Shown in pieces: positions 11,261 through 26,101 of a stretch of DNA of 64,000 nucleotides (its first letter is position 1; every line of letters begins with the position of its first letter). A model generated the notes under the pieces. That model was not told where the DNA came from. It did not search any database and saw only the letters and a list, made by a program, of their open reading frames with translations. This stretch comes from Tigriopus japonicus (lineage: Eukaryota > Arthropoda > Copepoda > Harpacticoida > Harpacticidae): contig CM021320.1 of NCBI GenBank assembly GCA_010645155.1, forward strand, positions 10,167,188-10,231,187. Reading direction: 5' to 3'. Both the position numbers and the translations under genes were made by a program.

Positions 11261-14200
11261 TCGACATATCTTTATTCTACGACACCCTGACGAAGCCGTT
11301 ATTGCCTGATGGACGGTGAGGAGGAGATTTTGCCAACACAGCTCTCTGTAATTCAGCCTTTACCGAACTTGTTTATCAGAGGGAATCGACTCGAGTTGGC
11401 ACCTCATTATTTGTGGGATTGCGATGGAATCGGCTGTGAAGCTACACCCTCCACCCCTCGCTCCCACTAGTTCTAGCATCCAACTCATTCCTACCTCACA
11501 TGGAAATAGATTCTTCTTACTTCACACACCTATACATCGAGCCCATGGGCTCGATATGTTTCATCCATGTAAAACTGTTTTCATACTCAATTTTTTCATT
11601 TTAAAGACTTTTGTGTAGTTGTCAGCATGAGATTTGCGAACAATGTGGCCACTTTGTCTTGATTAGACAGCTCCACTTAGAATCGGACATTACAGTAAGC
11701 TACCATTATTCAATGATCATCAATAAAATTAATTAGGGAAATAATTTGACATGATAATTTCATTTATAGGTCATTTTTTCTTAAGAAAAGCCAATCCAAA
11801 CCTCTGTTACTCTCTTAAGCCTTCACAGTTATGAGAACCTGATGCCATGCCAATTAGAATAATATGTTCCATTCTTTTTTACACTCACTCCCATGAAATG
11901 TATGTGTATGTAGGTATTATTGGGCTCGGTCAAGGTACCCAAGCTATCTATCCATTACTGACCAGTTTTGCGCACACAACACTTATCTACGTAGAGTCTT
12001 CAAAACCATTCGGAATAAAGTATTCATTCTAATTCAAATATTCAGCTTTAAAATATATATTATAAATCAAGGCTACCTTTAACTGAACATGACTTTGGAC
12101 GAGGCCGATCCCTTTTTACTGGATGACTTGGGAAACCTAAAATAGTCGGAGATGATCCTTTAGGGCCCAAAAATATGCTTCGTGAAAAAAGTCACAAGTT
12201 TTCCATATGACTATTTTGCAATCCTCATTTTCAAAAAGTTGCAATTCATGAAGCAAAACAATCTGGAATTTTGATTAGCCCGGTATTAATATTTCCAAAC
12301 ATCATGACGTGGCTCTTCTTGACGTGCTAGTAAGAAGAGTGAATTGTTTTCTGAAGTTCTTTTATTCTTCGATCTATATAGAATGTCTTGTTTTGTCTTG
12401 ACAACTCGAGATTTTGAGAGGGTCAATTCGACGCGTCCCTTTTTGCTCCCTTTTCTCCAAGTTTCCTTTTCTCGTGATCTGCGTGTTAGGATAGGTATCA
12501 AAAAGTTGGGGGGTTTCTCTAATGTCGGAGGGTTCTGAAGATTGGTTCACCGTTTATTGCTCGCCAGATCAGACGTTCTGGACAAAGACACTAGACAAAG
12601 ATAGGTGATTGCAGAATATGAAGTTGAAACCTCTTTTAAAAATGATTATCACATTCCGAATAAAGCGGGATGGCATATTTTTATACTATACCCAGTTTTC
12701 TTTCCCATGCTCATATCACAAGGGTTGTCCGAAGCTTGAGAGTAAAGATATATGCCTCTCTCTCTCTTTGAGTGTCTACCTCTAAAATGCTGAACTAGCC
12801 CGCATTGAGAAGAAACCCAAACCAATGCACTCAGCGTTTCTTCTCTAGTCTAGAGAATTCAACGCCTCGTAACCGGTCTCATCGTGTGCACATCACCCTT
12901 ATGTCTTGTCAAGATGAGCCTCTCGTCTACTTCCACGCCCTGTGCGTTCATTGGGGTGAAATAACCTGTTTTTTTACTGTCTAACGTCATAGGAACGAAG
13001 TTTGTACTCACACGAAAGTTGTTGAGGAAGAGCAGTGTTGGACTACACAAAATGTTTGGAGTAGAACACAATGTGCCAATTACGGGGAGAACTGTCACAA
13101 TTGATATTAAATAGTCAAACTCATGAATTTGTGGCTTCTCTTTAAGAACAGACATGGTTGGTTCGTGAAAATTTTTTTCCAGTTTTTTTGTCCTTCGTTA
13201 TGGCTTTTTGTAATGCTTTACCCAGCTTTAAATTTTGCGCCGTGTGAGGGACGATTAATGTCTGAAAAAGGTACATCAAATTTGCGAATTTTAAAATGAA
13301 TTTCCAAGATTAAAAACTCAGTTTCTTAAATATTTGAAAATTCTACAGTAATTATCATTTGCAATGGCGTTTCCTGAGGAAGGCTTGCTGTTTCCTTTAT
13401 ATTCTCTTTTTACATTCATTCTTATTGGTTTTAGTTGAAAGGTGGACAAAAGCGGCTAAAATTGCTTATGCCAATTCTGGTTCTAGATCTTTCTCTCGGA
13501 GAAAGTTTGGTCGTTCTCAGGTCGTTTCTTGACAGTTTTGGGTGACCCCACGGGAGGATCTTTTTAACTGACATTAAAAATAGTTAGAGCTCAACAAAGA
13601 GGCTTTAAAATGTGATTTATGAGCATGACCACATTGCTCCGGTCCTTAAAGCATAGACTTGTTAATGAAATTGACAAAGATTACAATGGGGGGACCTTGA
13701 GAGGTCATTAAAGCCATGGTCTTCAACTTAATCATACTGTAGTTCATTTACGTTAAAAGAAATTGAATGAAGAAAACACATTTTCCGTCCTAAGTACTTT
13801 ATCAGACATTCCAAAACAGCTTGTTTTTCTGTAGATTTGGATGAGCATTTTGTTAATCTCATGCCATCTTTGTAATCGAGTATAATATGCAAAGAAAAAA
13901 AAACCTTTTATTTTATCCTTGTCGTGTCTCTCATTTAAAGAACTTTAGCTCAACGGGCTTACAGGAGTTTCTACTCTTTGACCCCCCTCTGATTTCTTGA
14001 AGTACAGAACAAAGATGGGTGCAAAGCAGGTATGTATGGTATAAAAGAGATCGTCTCCTTTATTCCATCACATTTTTTAATGGATAGAATATTGAAAATG
14101 AACACAGAGAACAACATTGAATATGCAATGTTTAAAAATTGCTTGTTCGAGTGAAGTGTTTCCAAAATAGGACTAGACAAAATGCCTACCAAAGGTTATT

Positions 14201-14538
14201 GACGTCTGGATTTTATTTCCAAAATAAGTTGCCCTCTTCCAACGCTGGTTTTTCTCATCAATGTTTAGATAACAATCAAATTTCCAACTTTTCAGTCTGA
14301 TTTCGATTTCTCCTTCAGTGCGTTTGACCTCGATGGCAAAAATGCCGTACATTCTTGCTCACGCGTACTACCATTTGAACACACGACTGTATAAGAGTAC
14401 GTCGAAACACAGATAACCTAAATAAAGATCTCTCATCTCTGACTGCGCCAAAAAGAGTAACAACACTTTACAACCCCAATGTTTGAAAACAAAGCACAAA
14501 CAAGTTTCTCAAAGCCAATGCAGAGCAAATTTAAGCCG
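11261..14538. other. Intergenic, no supported gene
   Basis: A 98-codon ATG-initiated frame lies at 12,859-13,155 (-) without recognisable domain or splice context. The remaining open frames are shorter and unsupported. No repeat structure was obvious by eye. Confidence 0.4.
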
Positions 14539-14729
14539 CATGTTAACGCAGATAAGGTTCATTTTAGAGAATACCAAAATCAAGTCAAATTAACGTTCGT
14601 CAACCATATACTGTACTTGTTGCAGTTGCTGCGTTTAAACACAGGAGCTGGGGTGAGTAACTTCTTGATGCCCGTTAATCTGACTTGATTTTGGTGTACT
14701 CTAAAGTAAAACTTATTTGCGTTAACATG
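14539..14729. repeat. Inverted repeat, about 57-bp arms
   Basis: The left arm (14,539-14,595; CATGTTAACGCAGATAA, then CCAAAATCAAGTCAAATTAACG) matches the reverse complement of the right arm (14,673-14,729) with scattered mismatches. The loop is about 77 bases. It is probably a small MITE. The open frame across it is not a gene. Confidence 0.7.
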
Positions 14730-17700
14730 ATATCCAAAAAGAAGACGTTTGTTTTAGTTTGATTACGCTTGATATATGGAGTAATTAATGTGCCTTGTTA
14801 GAATCGAACACTCTAAGGATTTGCTCAGTGTTAGAACCAAGAACCATTTGTGAACCAACTCATGCCTAATCTTAAAGGAGTAAAGAGAGGCCATTGTCGT
14901 CATTTTCTCTGCCTTGTTTGCAGCTGATACTGGACAAAGTTGCCCATAAGTTGCGTGAAAAACAAATATTTCCGAAGAATATCATACAAACTTGCCCATG
15001 CAACTGGAAGATCATAATACAAACGTCAGTGCATTGTACTTATTTGGGCGAATTTCTACTAGTCGCTGATGATAAATGGCCCTTGCTGCCCACAATGAAA
15101 TTCCACGAACGGCCTGCTCTACTATCTCCACTCTATGGTCTTCTATGTGCCTAATATGAAGGGTTCAGAAGGTCCTAAACATGGGTTAGGGAAAGATTAG
15201 CTTTGGCACTCATGACAAAAAACACGAGAAAGGAACGTCAAACCGAGAAGAGAGGATGGAATAATCAACTTTCACCAGAAACCCAAGTTGCTGGTTCTAC
15301 GACCCACTTTTTTTGGCTTTTTTTGCCACATGAGGTAGCCTGGAAACTACTGCTACATGTCACCGACAGAGCTCGTAAAATTCAAACAAATCCTTCTCAG
15401 ACAAGGATGTTCCTCTGGACAGACTCTTTATAAGCTCTAGAACTCGCTCACAAGATTTAAGGGATTCTTAAGTCATGAGCAACTTTGGTTAAGTGATGTC
15501 AGAAGGGTTTGATTTGACGAAAGCCACAATGATTTGAACTTGGATTCGGAAAATCAATGGGATGGGTTACTTCCGTTTTCATGTAAAATTGTTATGTTGC
15601 AAGAAATCATATGGTAAACATTCAACATCCTTGTCAATCTGGAAATGCCGTCACAAAATTAATTGATGGCAATCTAAAAATATTTGTCGTCTGGAAAAAA
15701 GAAATTGTCGACGTTCAGTTCATGATTGAATTTATTATGACACAAGTACTATAACAGCTATATAGATCATAGCTTTGAACCTCACCAAAAAGTGAAGGAA
15801 GCCATCACATCATCTATTCTTGTCTGATAGGAATGTGAAGTCTGGTACAAGAATGGTTTTCCGCCTTTGGGTATAAATAAATTAGCGACTGCATGCATTT
15901 TCTTGAGAAAAAATGTAGGGGAAGAGAATTTAACCCGAGGACTCTGTGTGGGTGAGAAACCCTGGCACCCGTTGTTGATTTTCTTTCACAGAAGAATGGG
16001 CAATGATTGGAATTGATGAACCGAAAAAGGACTCGAAAAGGTACCGTAAAATCTCTATTGTCAAAAGGATGAAGGAAGGGAAATGGTGCTTTCTTTATAA
16101 CGCATGTTTGCTTTTAGTTTCGGGAGACATTTCTGCCTCTCACTAAAGCCTTCTTTCGTACCATTGCCTTAAGTCCTCCTCGTTTCAATAGTTTAGTCAA
16201 AGGACTTTCAAGAGTCGTGGAAAATTCCTCTTCGTTTGACTGTCGTATTAACTGGTTTTTTTCTACATGCTACCACGAAAGGGTCCACACAGATCTAAGA
16301 TGCATGTTCTCCTCATTTTCTAATTGTTTCCCCCATCTTACATTGCTTACCCAGCAACAAGTATGCGTAAAATTTCGAAACCTGCATGGGTGATTTCACT
16401 AACCAGGAGAAAAGGGAGATTCATTCGAGAAGTATTCAGGAAAATAGTCTACCCAACCAGATGGAAAAGATAGCTAAAAGAAATTACCGGCTCCATCATG
16501 TCGCAATAGGGTAAACTCATTTCCCATCCCCACCAACGTCAAAGTCCTACTTGAAAACTGATTTTTCGACTGGCTGGATTACGTACGTAAATGATTGAAT
16601 CTTACCATGAATGACAAGGGTGCCTTTGCTGAAACTGACCTTATCTCTCTTGGAGAAAGTAATTGAAGAAAAAGTTAGGTGGATTCGACTTGCCGTTAAC
16701 TTTTCAAATCCCATTTTTGTGGTAAATGTGCAAAGTGGGAATTGGCGAGACTTTGGGCAATGACCTCATCTTTTTGACTAAGCACCTTAGAAACATGCCA
16801 GACAGCCTAAAATGGTTCCAATTACAGGTTGTTTAATCCAAGCGAAAGTTCTTGTATGGCATACTTTTATGACGACAATAAAACTAGGGCTCTGCATGGA
16901 AAGTATCGTAAAATGTTGGCAAATGCATACAACTGTCAATGAGACAAAGATAGTCTGGTTTTTTCTATTGGTATGCTAATTTAACAACCGGATTAGAATA
17001 CACATCAATTTTGACCCAATCCGGAAAAGAAGAAAACAAATCAACTCAAAGAGGCTCCTTAATTACGTATAATTTTAAATATGTTTGTAAGATATATAAA
17101 TAATTATAATACATGTAATTAAACGATATACGATAATATATAATTAGGACTAAAGTTATTTGGCGTCAAGCAGAACAGTCAAACAAAACAATGAAATAAA
17201 TTTCATAACAAAATGAATCCTTGGTTATCACAATCGTAAAAATGTTTTCCCGTAAATGATCATTTTGGAACAAAATTTCATTGTGAAGCTTTATATTTGG
17301 TATGATTAGAATCTTGAGCTCTCGACTCATTGATCATGTGCTCATTCCTGTTATTTGTACTTACCACCATCCCTTTAAATACGAGCAACCCGAGTCAAAT
17401 CGGGGCAGAATAAACGTGTGTTCAACTGATGATGACTTCCTCAATTCATTGAATATTATACTATTGGGATAGTTCCTTCCAATATTCGCCCACTTTTCTA
17501 AACCATGAGTTGAATGATGGGTCCTCTATTGTAGCAGACAGAAATGGGAGGGAAGTTGATGTCTTTCTTGGCCTCCATTCTGAGATTAAACTGTCGGACC
17601 CATCAACAAGACAGCATTGGGAGCATGTCTGAATGAAGAGGTGTCGAGAATCTAAACTCTGGAATGGTTTTGGAGCTCTTTGTGCTCCCTTATGTATACA

Positions 17701-20243
17701 GAAACCTCTCTTGACATAGGATTGATTCCATTCATGTGCTTATATTTGCATAACACCTTGTTAGGCGCTTGAATACAATGTTCTTGTGGGAAAAATTGCC
17801 AGGGTTCAATATCTAAAATTGGGTTGCGACATAGTCAGCTGTCAGAAGCCATTTTTGAGCAAGTTTTAAATATTTGGGTTCGTTTTGCAACATTTAAAGA
17901 AAATCTCCATTTTTCATTGAATTATTCCAAGACTGTTTATGATTTCTGTATACCTTTAAACATTTGGCTAAGATATGTTCTCTTTTTAAAGCAACCCATT
18001 GTAAAACAAAAATCTCCTCATTTTTGAAGCTTTGTATAGCCATTTTCGTGGAAAATGAATAACTTATCTGCTTGGCCTCGAGAATTACTTTGATGAATCG
18101 TAGCTCCTGGCAGAAAAATGATGGAATCTCTAGATTGAATACAATGTCAAGATATTGATTGAAAGTCCTGGATAGATAAGGATTATCAAGACGAACCAAT
18201 TTTCAATTTTGGATGCCATTTTTTTATAACAAAGTGTTTTTGAATTCCATTACTGTCATTGCCAATTTCTTTACAAAACTTTGAAGTTTTCAAATAGAAA
18301 TGAAAAAATGCCAATATATTTTCCCCTTAATACCATTAATTTTCAATATCTTTTCAAATATATTTTTAACTTGCAATTTGAATATATTCTTAAATAATTT
18401 GGTGTTTGTTACTCAGATAATTGGCCTTCAATCTTAAATATTTTTGGTCGCTCTAGTCATTACCTTAGAACTACAGGGTGGAATTAAGTTTCTAGGGTCT
18501 CGGAAACAATAACTTGAAAAAGACAATGAGGCACGCAAAAAGGTCTTAAATCGCTATTTTAGTACTAAATTTGCAATCATATTTGATAAAAATTGCTAGC
18601 AATTTGATGAAATATGCAATTATTTGGGCTTTTGGGATTATTTTGCGTTTTCGTTTGCTCAAGAACTCAGTGTTCCTTTCCACTCACAATCCCAAAATTA
18701 ACACAAAAAAGCTTTGGAAAGTACTTTAGAAATATAATCTCGATTTTTGGTATACATTTTTAAGATCTGTCGGTTGGATGAGCATTTCTGTCGACTCAAT
18801 GAGAAATTATGAAGCAAAAACCATTAAAACTTTATCATACCATTTCATCACCAATTCAGCCAACTTGGGAAACTTCTGATGAGGATTTGTAGTGAACACC
18901 CTGTACGGCTCAAGTACAGAAATGAAAACATGGGGCGCATTGTGCATGAACTATTCGTACTGCCTTTTCGCATCTTTTGGAGGTGGAGTCAATCAAGATT
19001 CGTTAGATAACGCAGTTTCCAATCCATGGGTCAAGATGAAATTTACGAGTCTCGCTGAGAATGCGAACCTGTTTGAGCCAATGTTAGTTCAGAAGTCAAT
19101 TAGAAATGTGGCAGTTGTGAGATCCAGAGAGAGGGACGAAACGTACTCTACTACATTTTCCTAAAACGAAGGCGAATGATTACCTCATCCAGGATGGGAT
19201 GTTGACTGAAATGGATGAGTGTACCTTCTTTGACAATCCTGTCATGGATAGTGATCATTTTGAAAACAAGTTCGGGCGCATTCTAAGGCTATTCTAAATC
19301 AGTCGAGGCTTGGGAAAGGTCATGATTCTCTCTCTCGGCAGTTTTCATAGAAACTGGATAAATTAGTTTTCTCTCTTAATTGCCCTACTTTTCTTTATCC
19401 TCAAGTGATTCACGTAATATTGTGTGCATATCACGAGTTCAAATGATCAATCTAACTATGGATTGACTAATTATCTTTTCTAAAATTACAAATAGACTAA
19501 AATGAGACCACAATAAACGCCTAAAATTTTAGGCCCCAAGATGAAGACATATACGAAAAAGCGAAAATGTTGATATGGCCTACTATGCAAAAGATGATTT
19601 TAGCAATAACTACTCTTGTGTCACCCTGAAATGATTGTCATAAAATGGTTGGTTATTTCCGCAGTATCTCACATGGCTTCTATTAAACTTCCAATGCCCT
19701 CTACAACTGACCTTTAACCGCAAGTTTGGAAATCTCCACCTTTAATTTTATTCTTTTATTGTACACGATCCTTGGACTACCAACTGATTGTTTCTCAAAC
19801 ATTCCCAGAGTTCAGAATTCAGAGGTGATGATGGCTCCTAAACTTGGCCCGGCATATTTAGATGTGAGCTTTTACTGTCACTAAGTTCGAAGAATGGTTT
19901 CTTTCTCAGAAGCTAAAAGTACTTTAGCTTCTGAGAAACTTGAAATGGGGGAAATCGAAAGCATCTAGAGCCGGTTCCATTGATGAATTGCTCAAAACTT
20001 TCACCCACATTGAGACGATTGCATGTCAATTTGTCAACGTTTACCCACGAAACCTTTTCCATTTTTACAGAAAAGTGGCCAATTGTTGAAACAGCCTTTA
20101 GCGAATGCCACCTACCCTATCAAAGGCTTACTTTAGAATGTAACCGAAAGCGAAAGGTATAATTGGAAAAAATCAAGATTATTAATTCTAATTTAACATG
20201 GCAATGCAAATCATTTCCAAGAACTTAGCTACCGTATAATATG
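14730..20243. other. Intergenic with a solo transposon end and a small hairpin
   Basis: Bases about 18,300-18,455 end in AAATATTTTTGGTCGCTCTA. This is the same terminus as the hAT-like element at 38,842-39,568, so it is a probable truncated copy whose other end was not found. A 14-bp perfect stem with a 5-base loop lies at 19,904-19,936. No gene is supported. Frames such as 18,892-19,164 (+) lack support. Confidence 0.4.
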
Positions 20244-20732
20244 CAGACCTGCGTCAATAAATTATAAAATGTGATTTATTATAGTTACGATTACATTGGT
20301 CTCAAAAGTAATTAAATACAATTACAATTATTTTCCAAAAGTAATTGAATTACATTTAATTACATTTCAATTGCATCATTTTTTTAAACCCAGCTTGAAT
20401 TTCTTTCTTTTCCAAGTGCAAACTGTACAAAGAGCATCCATCACAAACTTGTGAGCTTTTTGAAAATAAATTTACACACCGAAAAACATTGGAAAGACGG
20501 GGGAAAATCCGCGAAATTTCTAATCCCAGAACTTCTTATGTAAGTGAAAATGTAATTGTAATTTGTAGTTGAAAAATGTCAATTACATGGCCTCAAATGT
20601 AATTCATTGGTTCTATACATATGTACAGTTTGATATGTTTACTTTGATCTCAAATGTATTTCATTACAAATACAATCATTGAGATTGTAATTACGGAGTT
20701 GTGATTTCGATTAAAAATACATCACAGGTCTG
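20244..20732. mobile_element. hAT-like MITE rich in AATTACA, with 8-bp target duplication (7/8)
   Basis: The termini are CAGACCTG and the reverse complement CAGGTCTG. The flanks are ATAATATG (20,236-20,243) and ATAATTTG (20,733-20,740), an 8-bp duplication with one mismatch, as expected for hAT transposition. The interior is dominated by TAATTACA/TGTAATTA motifs in both orientations. Confidence 0.75.
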
Positions 20733-21195
20733 ATAATTTGTTCAAGGGATGGTTAACAAAGTGCACATAAAGAGTAAAATCAAACATAAAAATCAAATCA
20801 TCAAAAAGTTAACTTTGTAAAGACTTTTTGGGATGTTTTGTCCCGAGAAAAATGTCTTCAAACATATGTAGAGGTTCAACCAGGAAAAGGAAAAAAAATC
20901 GCTTTTCACACAAAATTGCTTCCGGTCTTACCTAAAACTAGAGGGCTAACATTAAAATGTCCCTCCAGTACAGTCAGTGGAGATTTGTTTTGAACACACT
21001 TCATTGATCTTGCAGCAAGGTGGTCAAGTGACTTCTTGATTCATCAAACATTGTTCTTGTTTGACCAAAGCATTGGGATTTCGAGAAAATGATTTTGCGC
21101 CCTCTGGTTGTAGGCCCATGCTTTTCTTTGGTCAAAATCGTTCAAAGCATTGCTCTTCTAGTACAATGAAGGGGGCTTGTCATACCATAAAATAA

Positions 21196-21452
21196 AGAAG
21201 AAGCTAAATGACACACCAGTCAGACTGAGTAGGTTAGGTTAAAAAAAACCTGACAAGCTTACACTTTAGGGGACACAGTAATCTAATTAGTAATCTAAAT
21301 GCAGTAATCTAACCTTAAATTACCTAACAAAACATAAGTTACTGATGTCCCCTACTGTTTTTGTTCTGTGTTCCCTAAAGAAGTAGGCTGGTCAGGTTTT
21401 TTCCAACTAATCTATGCTGTCTGACCTGTGTGTCATTTACCTGCTTCTTCTT
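21196..21452. mobile_element. Inverted-repeat element, about 85-bp arms
   Basis: The left arm, from AAGAAGAAGCTAAATGACAC through AAAACCTGAC to GGGGACACAG, matches the reverse complement of the right arm ending ATTTACCTGCTTCTTCTT. The short interior holds tandem AGTAATCTAA motifs. No coding sequence is present. Confidence 0.75.
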
Positions 21453-24400
21453 CATAATGATGTTCTCTAGAAAGAGCTCTCTAGCCTCATGCTCAGGCTC
21501 TTCCCCACTCTCTCTCGCTCCCTTGCCTGGCTTCCCTTATTCGTGATGTGCAGCTAGTGCCCATACCCCCATCCACATATCTGTACGTGTGTGGACCACA
21601 GATCATATAATGACTAGATGTCGCATTGGCCCGTTCCGTCGGCGAAAGAAAAGTGACACCACTTGGCCCAGCTGCGCTAGCTTCAAAATCTCAGGGCGAC
21701 CGCGTGCTTAGAAGTAACGACGCTCGCTTGCGTCGAGAACAAAGTACGTACGGTACTTTGAGTTTGTTCGGGATTTGGCCACGCTGGCAAAATTTTGAAA
21801 AGTTCGAAATTCCCACCATTTTAGGGTGTAGTGTTATGTACCAGCTGATGAAGCAAAGTTGTCCACCGTTTTCTCGCGCAAAGCGAGGTCTAGCCATTAT
21901 ATGGTCTGTGGTGTGGACCCTTACTGTGGTAGAGCAGGGGCCTGATTTGTCAGAGCAGATGTAAGGCCATGTTGGCAGTAGAGCAAGGGCGAATATTAAA
22001 ATGAAGCTAGAATCAAAGAATAAAATGTAACAGAACTCTTTAAAATTAAGAAATGTCTTATTGTAATTATCTCAATGTGTTTGTGTCACACAACATCACA
22101 TTTGGTTTCAAGAATATTTTGTCAGGAAGTTCCTACTGTCATGTTGGCCAAAAGAACAGATCTGACCAAACAAATCACGCTAATGAATGTTAGGTGTACT
22201 CTCGCATGAGTTGGGGGTTAATCTTGAAGGCCCATTGAATGAGCAACTTTTGCCACTGACTCCCTAACAATGCATGTTTGGGTTGTGAATCACATAACTT
22301 ATCGTGTTCAATGTCAAATCCCATAGCACACACAGTGCAGGTTTGGTGACTCACGAATATTTTCCGAGTGTCATTTCTCTGTTAGCCTTCTTCTTAAAAC
22401 AGGTATTCTCGTGCCAAGCAATTGTCAACCTAAAAATCGATGGTAAAATATATGGTTTTTTTTTTAATTGTTTGCTGATATTTATCTTATAGTTCAATGA
22501 ATGTGATTTCTTGTAAAACAAATAATAAAACAACATTTTGTTTTTGCCAAATGTGACAAATTAGTGATAAAAGAAATTCTGAATATTTTTACATGCTTTC
22601 ACTGCCCAATTTCTAAAAACAAAAAAAGATTTTCATTTCCGTTTTTCCTTTTGAAAGCCGGTATAACAAAGAGTTTTTTTGTTGACATGAAGCCAAAAAG
22701 GCTGGGATAAAAATGTGGAGATCACTACTCTGTGCACCAGAGTGCCTGCTCCTACAAAGATGAACGATCTTTAGGAGGGAAGTACATTGACATTGAAGTG
22801 GCCTCAAATTTGATTCTTAACTAGTATTATGTGAAGTTCAATTGGTCCAGTTTTGGATACTGATGTGTTTCGAGTTGGATTCTTGGCAGAGTTTTGCCAT
22901 TTTGGTTTTTATGGTCAAAAAATCTGACCACAACTATACTTTTCAACATGCAATAGACCTTATCTACCATAAAATATGGCAGCACTGTCAACTCGAAATC
23001 CATTTTTTTACCATCGATTGAACTCGAAATCGAACTAGTTCGAGTGTTGCCAAATTGTTCCTTGTTTAGGTCTTTTCAAAAAGTTCTATACAACCTGCCC
23101 TTTTTAACAGCGATATATTTCCGAGTCAAAAATGGCAGCACTCGTGGTTCGAAACACTTCACAAGTTTTGTGTCTTGGCAAGATTTTCTGCTGAGTCGAA
23201 TTGAAAAAAGTGAAAGCAAAGGAGACAACATATTGAAGGCAAACATTTTTCATACACAAAAGCTTGATGTTTCACATCAATGACAAAGTCAGGTCATAGT
23301 GGTAAAATTGTTTTTGAGTCTTTTTGGTACACAGCCTACACCTTGAACCGATTGCTTGTCACACTTTAAATCTTTTACTGAAGCACTCTACTAAAGTGTG
23401 TGTATTTCTTTCATTTGTGTACATGTGACATGTTCTTTGATAGATCCAATTCAAGGAAACTACCAACGACACTTTGCAAAAAACTAATTGAACTCGCCCT
23501 CTCAATTGTCAATATTTGAAGAACAAATGTCGATGAGAAAATTTAATACTTCAAGGTGAGCAGTTTTCTTACATGGTGGACAAAAAAATGATTCTCTTCC
23601 CAACTAGCAAAACCGCAAACAAAACAATGATACCAGGTACCAGCCAAGCCTTTAAAACAAGAAAAGGAAAAAAAGAAAAAGGTAAAGCGTCTCCTGTCTT
23701 AATCAATCAGGTAGGTAAGGTTGCCAAGAAAATAAATATCAATGTTTTTCAAGAAATTTGGGAAAACAACAAATTTTATTAGAAAAGCAAATCAACAAAA
23801 AAAGCCAAAAACTAAGCCAAATTTGAATTAAAATACCAAATAATACAAATCAACAAAAATAATTAAAAAATGCAAAAAAAATCGCAAAAAAATGCATTTT
23901 CATGAAATATGCAGCCCTAGTTATTACTCGTACAACACACTCAAACATAATGGAATCATATTTGCCAAGTCCATCTTTTGGCCACACTGCAACCTTAAAC
24001 ATCTTGATATGTCACATATGTCACAACTTGCACGTAGTTATTCCTCCTCTTGAATATCATCCCTTGTTGCTGCAGCTGCAACCATGTGTGGTCATTGAAG
24101 CCAGTGTTGGTCTTCTTTAATAATCCGACCAACATTTTAGTGTTTGGCCATCGTATTCATGGATTAAGCCGGATTTAATGTGATCTTGACAGCGATGGCC
24201 TTGGTTGACTTAGGAGTCCTCACGCTCTTTCAATCACCATGGCCAGGCTTCCTTGATCGTATCCCTGTATGCCGGGAAATGTTTTTACCCGTCATTTGAA
24301 AGTACGGGTCAAAACAAGGATCTTAACCATGATCTTGAAACTATAGTTTCACTAATTCTGCCTAACCCTGTAATTAGCTATTCCGTTTCTTGTGGAACAA

Positions 24401-26101
24401 CCGGTAGATGCCCACAAACTCTCGCCATGAAAATGCGAATCTTGTTTTTGTTATGTCACTGTTTTTTTGAATCCCTATTAGTGTTGCACGAGTGTCAAAG
24501 TAGGGCACTGAATAAAGTCAGGAGGCCTCAGAATTTATCATTTTTCTGCTTTCAGTACTTGTGGAGTCAAAAGGTCGGTTGTTGAGGTAGTTTGAAAGTA
24601 TAGTAGAAGCAAATCTAGAAAGTACTATGCCAATTCAAAGAATTTTTTGGCCAAGTGTTGCCACATTGGCCCCTGTTCAACTTTATGGGTCAAAACGTTT
24701 AACACAGATTGACTTTGGAATAACCATATGTGATCGAGCATGGTTATTTCTACTCCATTTCACGTTTCTTCTATGCTTCTAAACATGCTTCTACTATACT
24801 TCCAAACTGTCTCCAACCTATTAGCAACCGACCTATTATCTTCTGACAAATTCAACGTTCGTTTGTGGGAAGTAAAACAACACGGCGAAGCGTACCCAAA
24901 ATCTCATTGCTCTAGGGGTTAGATGGATGAAACAGACAGCTTAAAGCTCTTGAGCTCGCCCAAAATAGTGACCATTTCCAGGTTTATGACTTTAAAATAG
25001 ATCGTTATATCAAAGAACCCTCATTATTCTTCAAATCTTATCTCGTTGGTGGTCTGAATACGAGGAGTGTTTGTTCCGAAATACGCTCAATCCTATCCCA
25101 ATCCCAATTTTGATAATACAGTGTATATGGATAATCTAATTAAATTTCTGGCGTAAACGTCTCCATTCATTCTTCATCAGATTACTCCAAATGTCTTCGG
25201 AGTCAGACAGATTCAAAAGTTTTTTTTTCTATATGCATAACCTTGATTTGATTAATGGCTATTTTTTTGGGTCAAGCTATTGACGAGAATGCTTCTTAGT
25301 TCGATTGTTATTGCATTTTGAGCCTAATAAGTAGAGACTAGAGCCAGATTTGAAATCTCTCTTTTTAAGTTTGATTTTTTAACTTTCCTTACTTTTTAAT
25401 GATTTTTTTACTTATTTCTGACGAAAAATAAATTGTTAAAGGTATAGTTCCTTTATTTTTGCATAAAAATTATTTTTCGATCGAATATAATAATTCGATA
25501 ATTTCGAATCCATAAATTAAAAGAAGCCAAACTTCAGATGTGGCCTACCATTTGTATTTGTACTTTGTAGACAGAAAAATGACAAGCCAGAGAAAATCTG
25601 CCTGAGTGAAAGATGAAAGATGTTAGCGTTATTGACAAACGCAAAACAGCTTACAAAATTTTGAGGTTCGTCAGCTGTAAGCTGTAAACATCTTTTTCTT
25701 GTTTTGATTTCCATAGAGTGACAGTACATCATGCGTTGAAATCTGCCTCCTTTCTATTGTAGGTCAAGACAAGCTTGATGAAACAAGTTTTTTCAAGAGC
25801 CAAAAACTCGAACCCTTAATTCTTGCAAGCTGTTGAAGAGTTTTTCTCTTTGTTTTGATACTGTAGCTTGATCAGCAAATGCAAAGTCAATCCACGATTT
25901 TTTAGGTTTAAGAAACTTGAGCAAGTCTTCTGAGACGGGCAACTGTTTCTTTAAGCGGATTGGTTCGGAACAAATATTTTCAGTTTTCATTCTTAGATGA
26001 AAGCATGTCTTCTTTTAATTGACAATTTTCTTTTGGTTGGTTGTGGATTTGCTGCTAATACTACAAGAAATGTGGTGACCTGTTAACAAATATCCCATTA
26101 A
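21453..26101. other. Intergenic with unsupported open frames and half of a direct repeat
   Basis: Bases about 25,517-25,630 and 27,244-27,345 are direct repeats sharing AAAAGAAGCCAAACTTC and AATGACAAGCCAGAGAAAAT. A 65-codon ATG-initiated frame at 25,793-25,990 (-), containing LPVSEDLLKFLKP, has coding-like composition but no recognised family. It could be a transposase remnant. Overlapping frames at 21,626-21,964 (+) and 24,253-24,585 (+) are unsupported. Confidence 0.4.

Noticed and set aside
12859..13155. 98-codon minus-strand frame
   Set aside because: No recognisable motif or gene structure.
21626..21964. 112-codon plus-strand frame with an overlapping minus-strand frame
   Set aside because: Both frames open over the same GC-richer patch; neither resembles a known protein, and TTG/ATG starts lack context.
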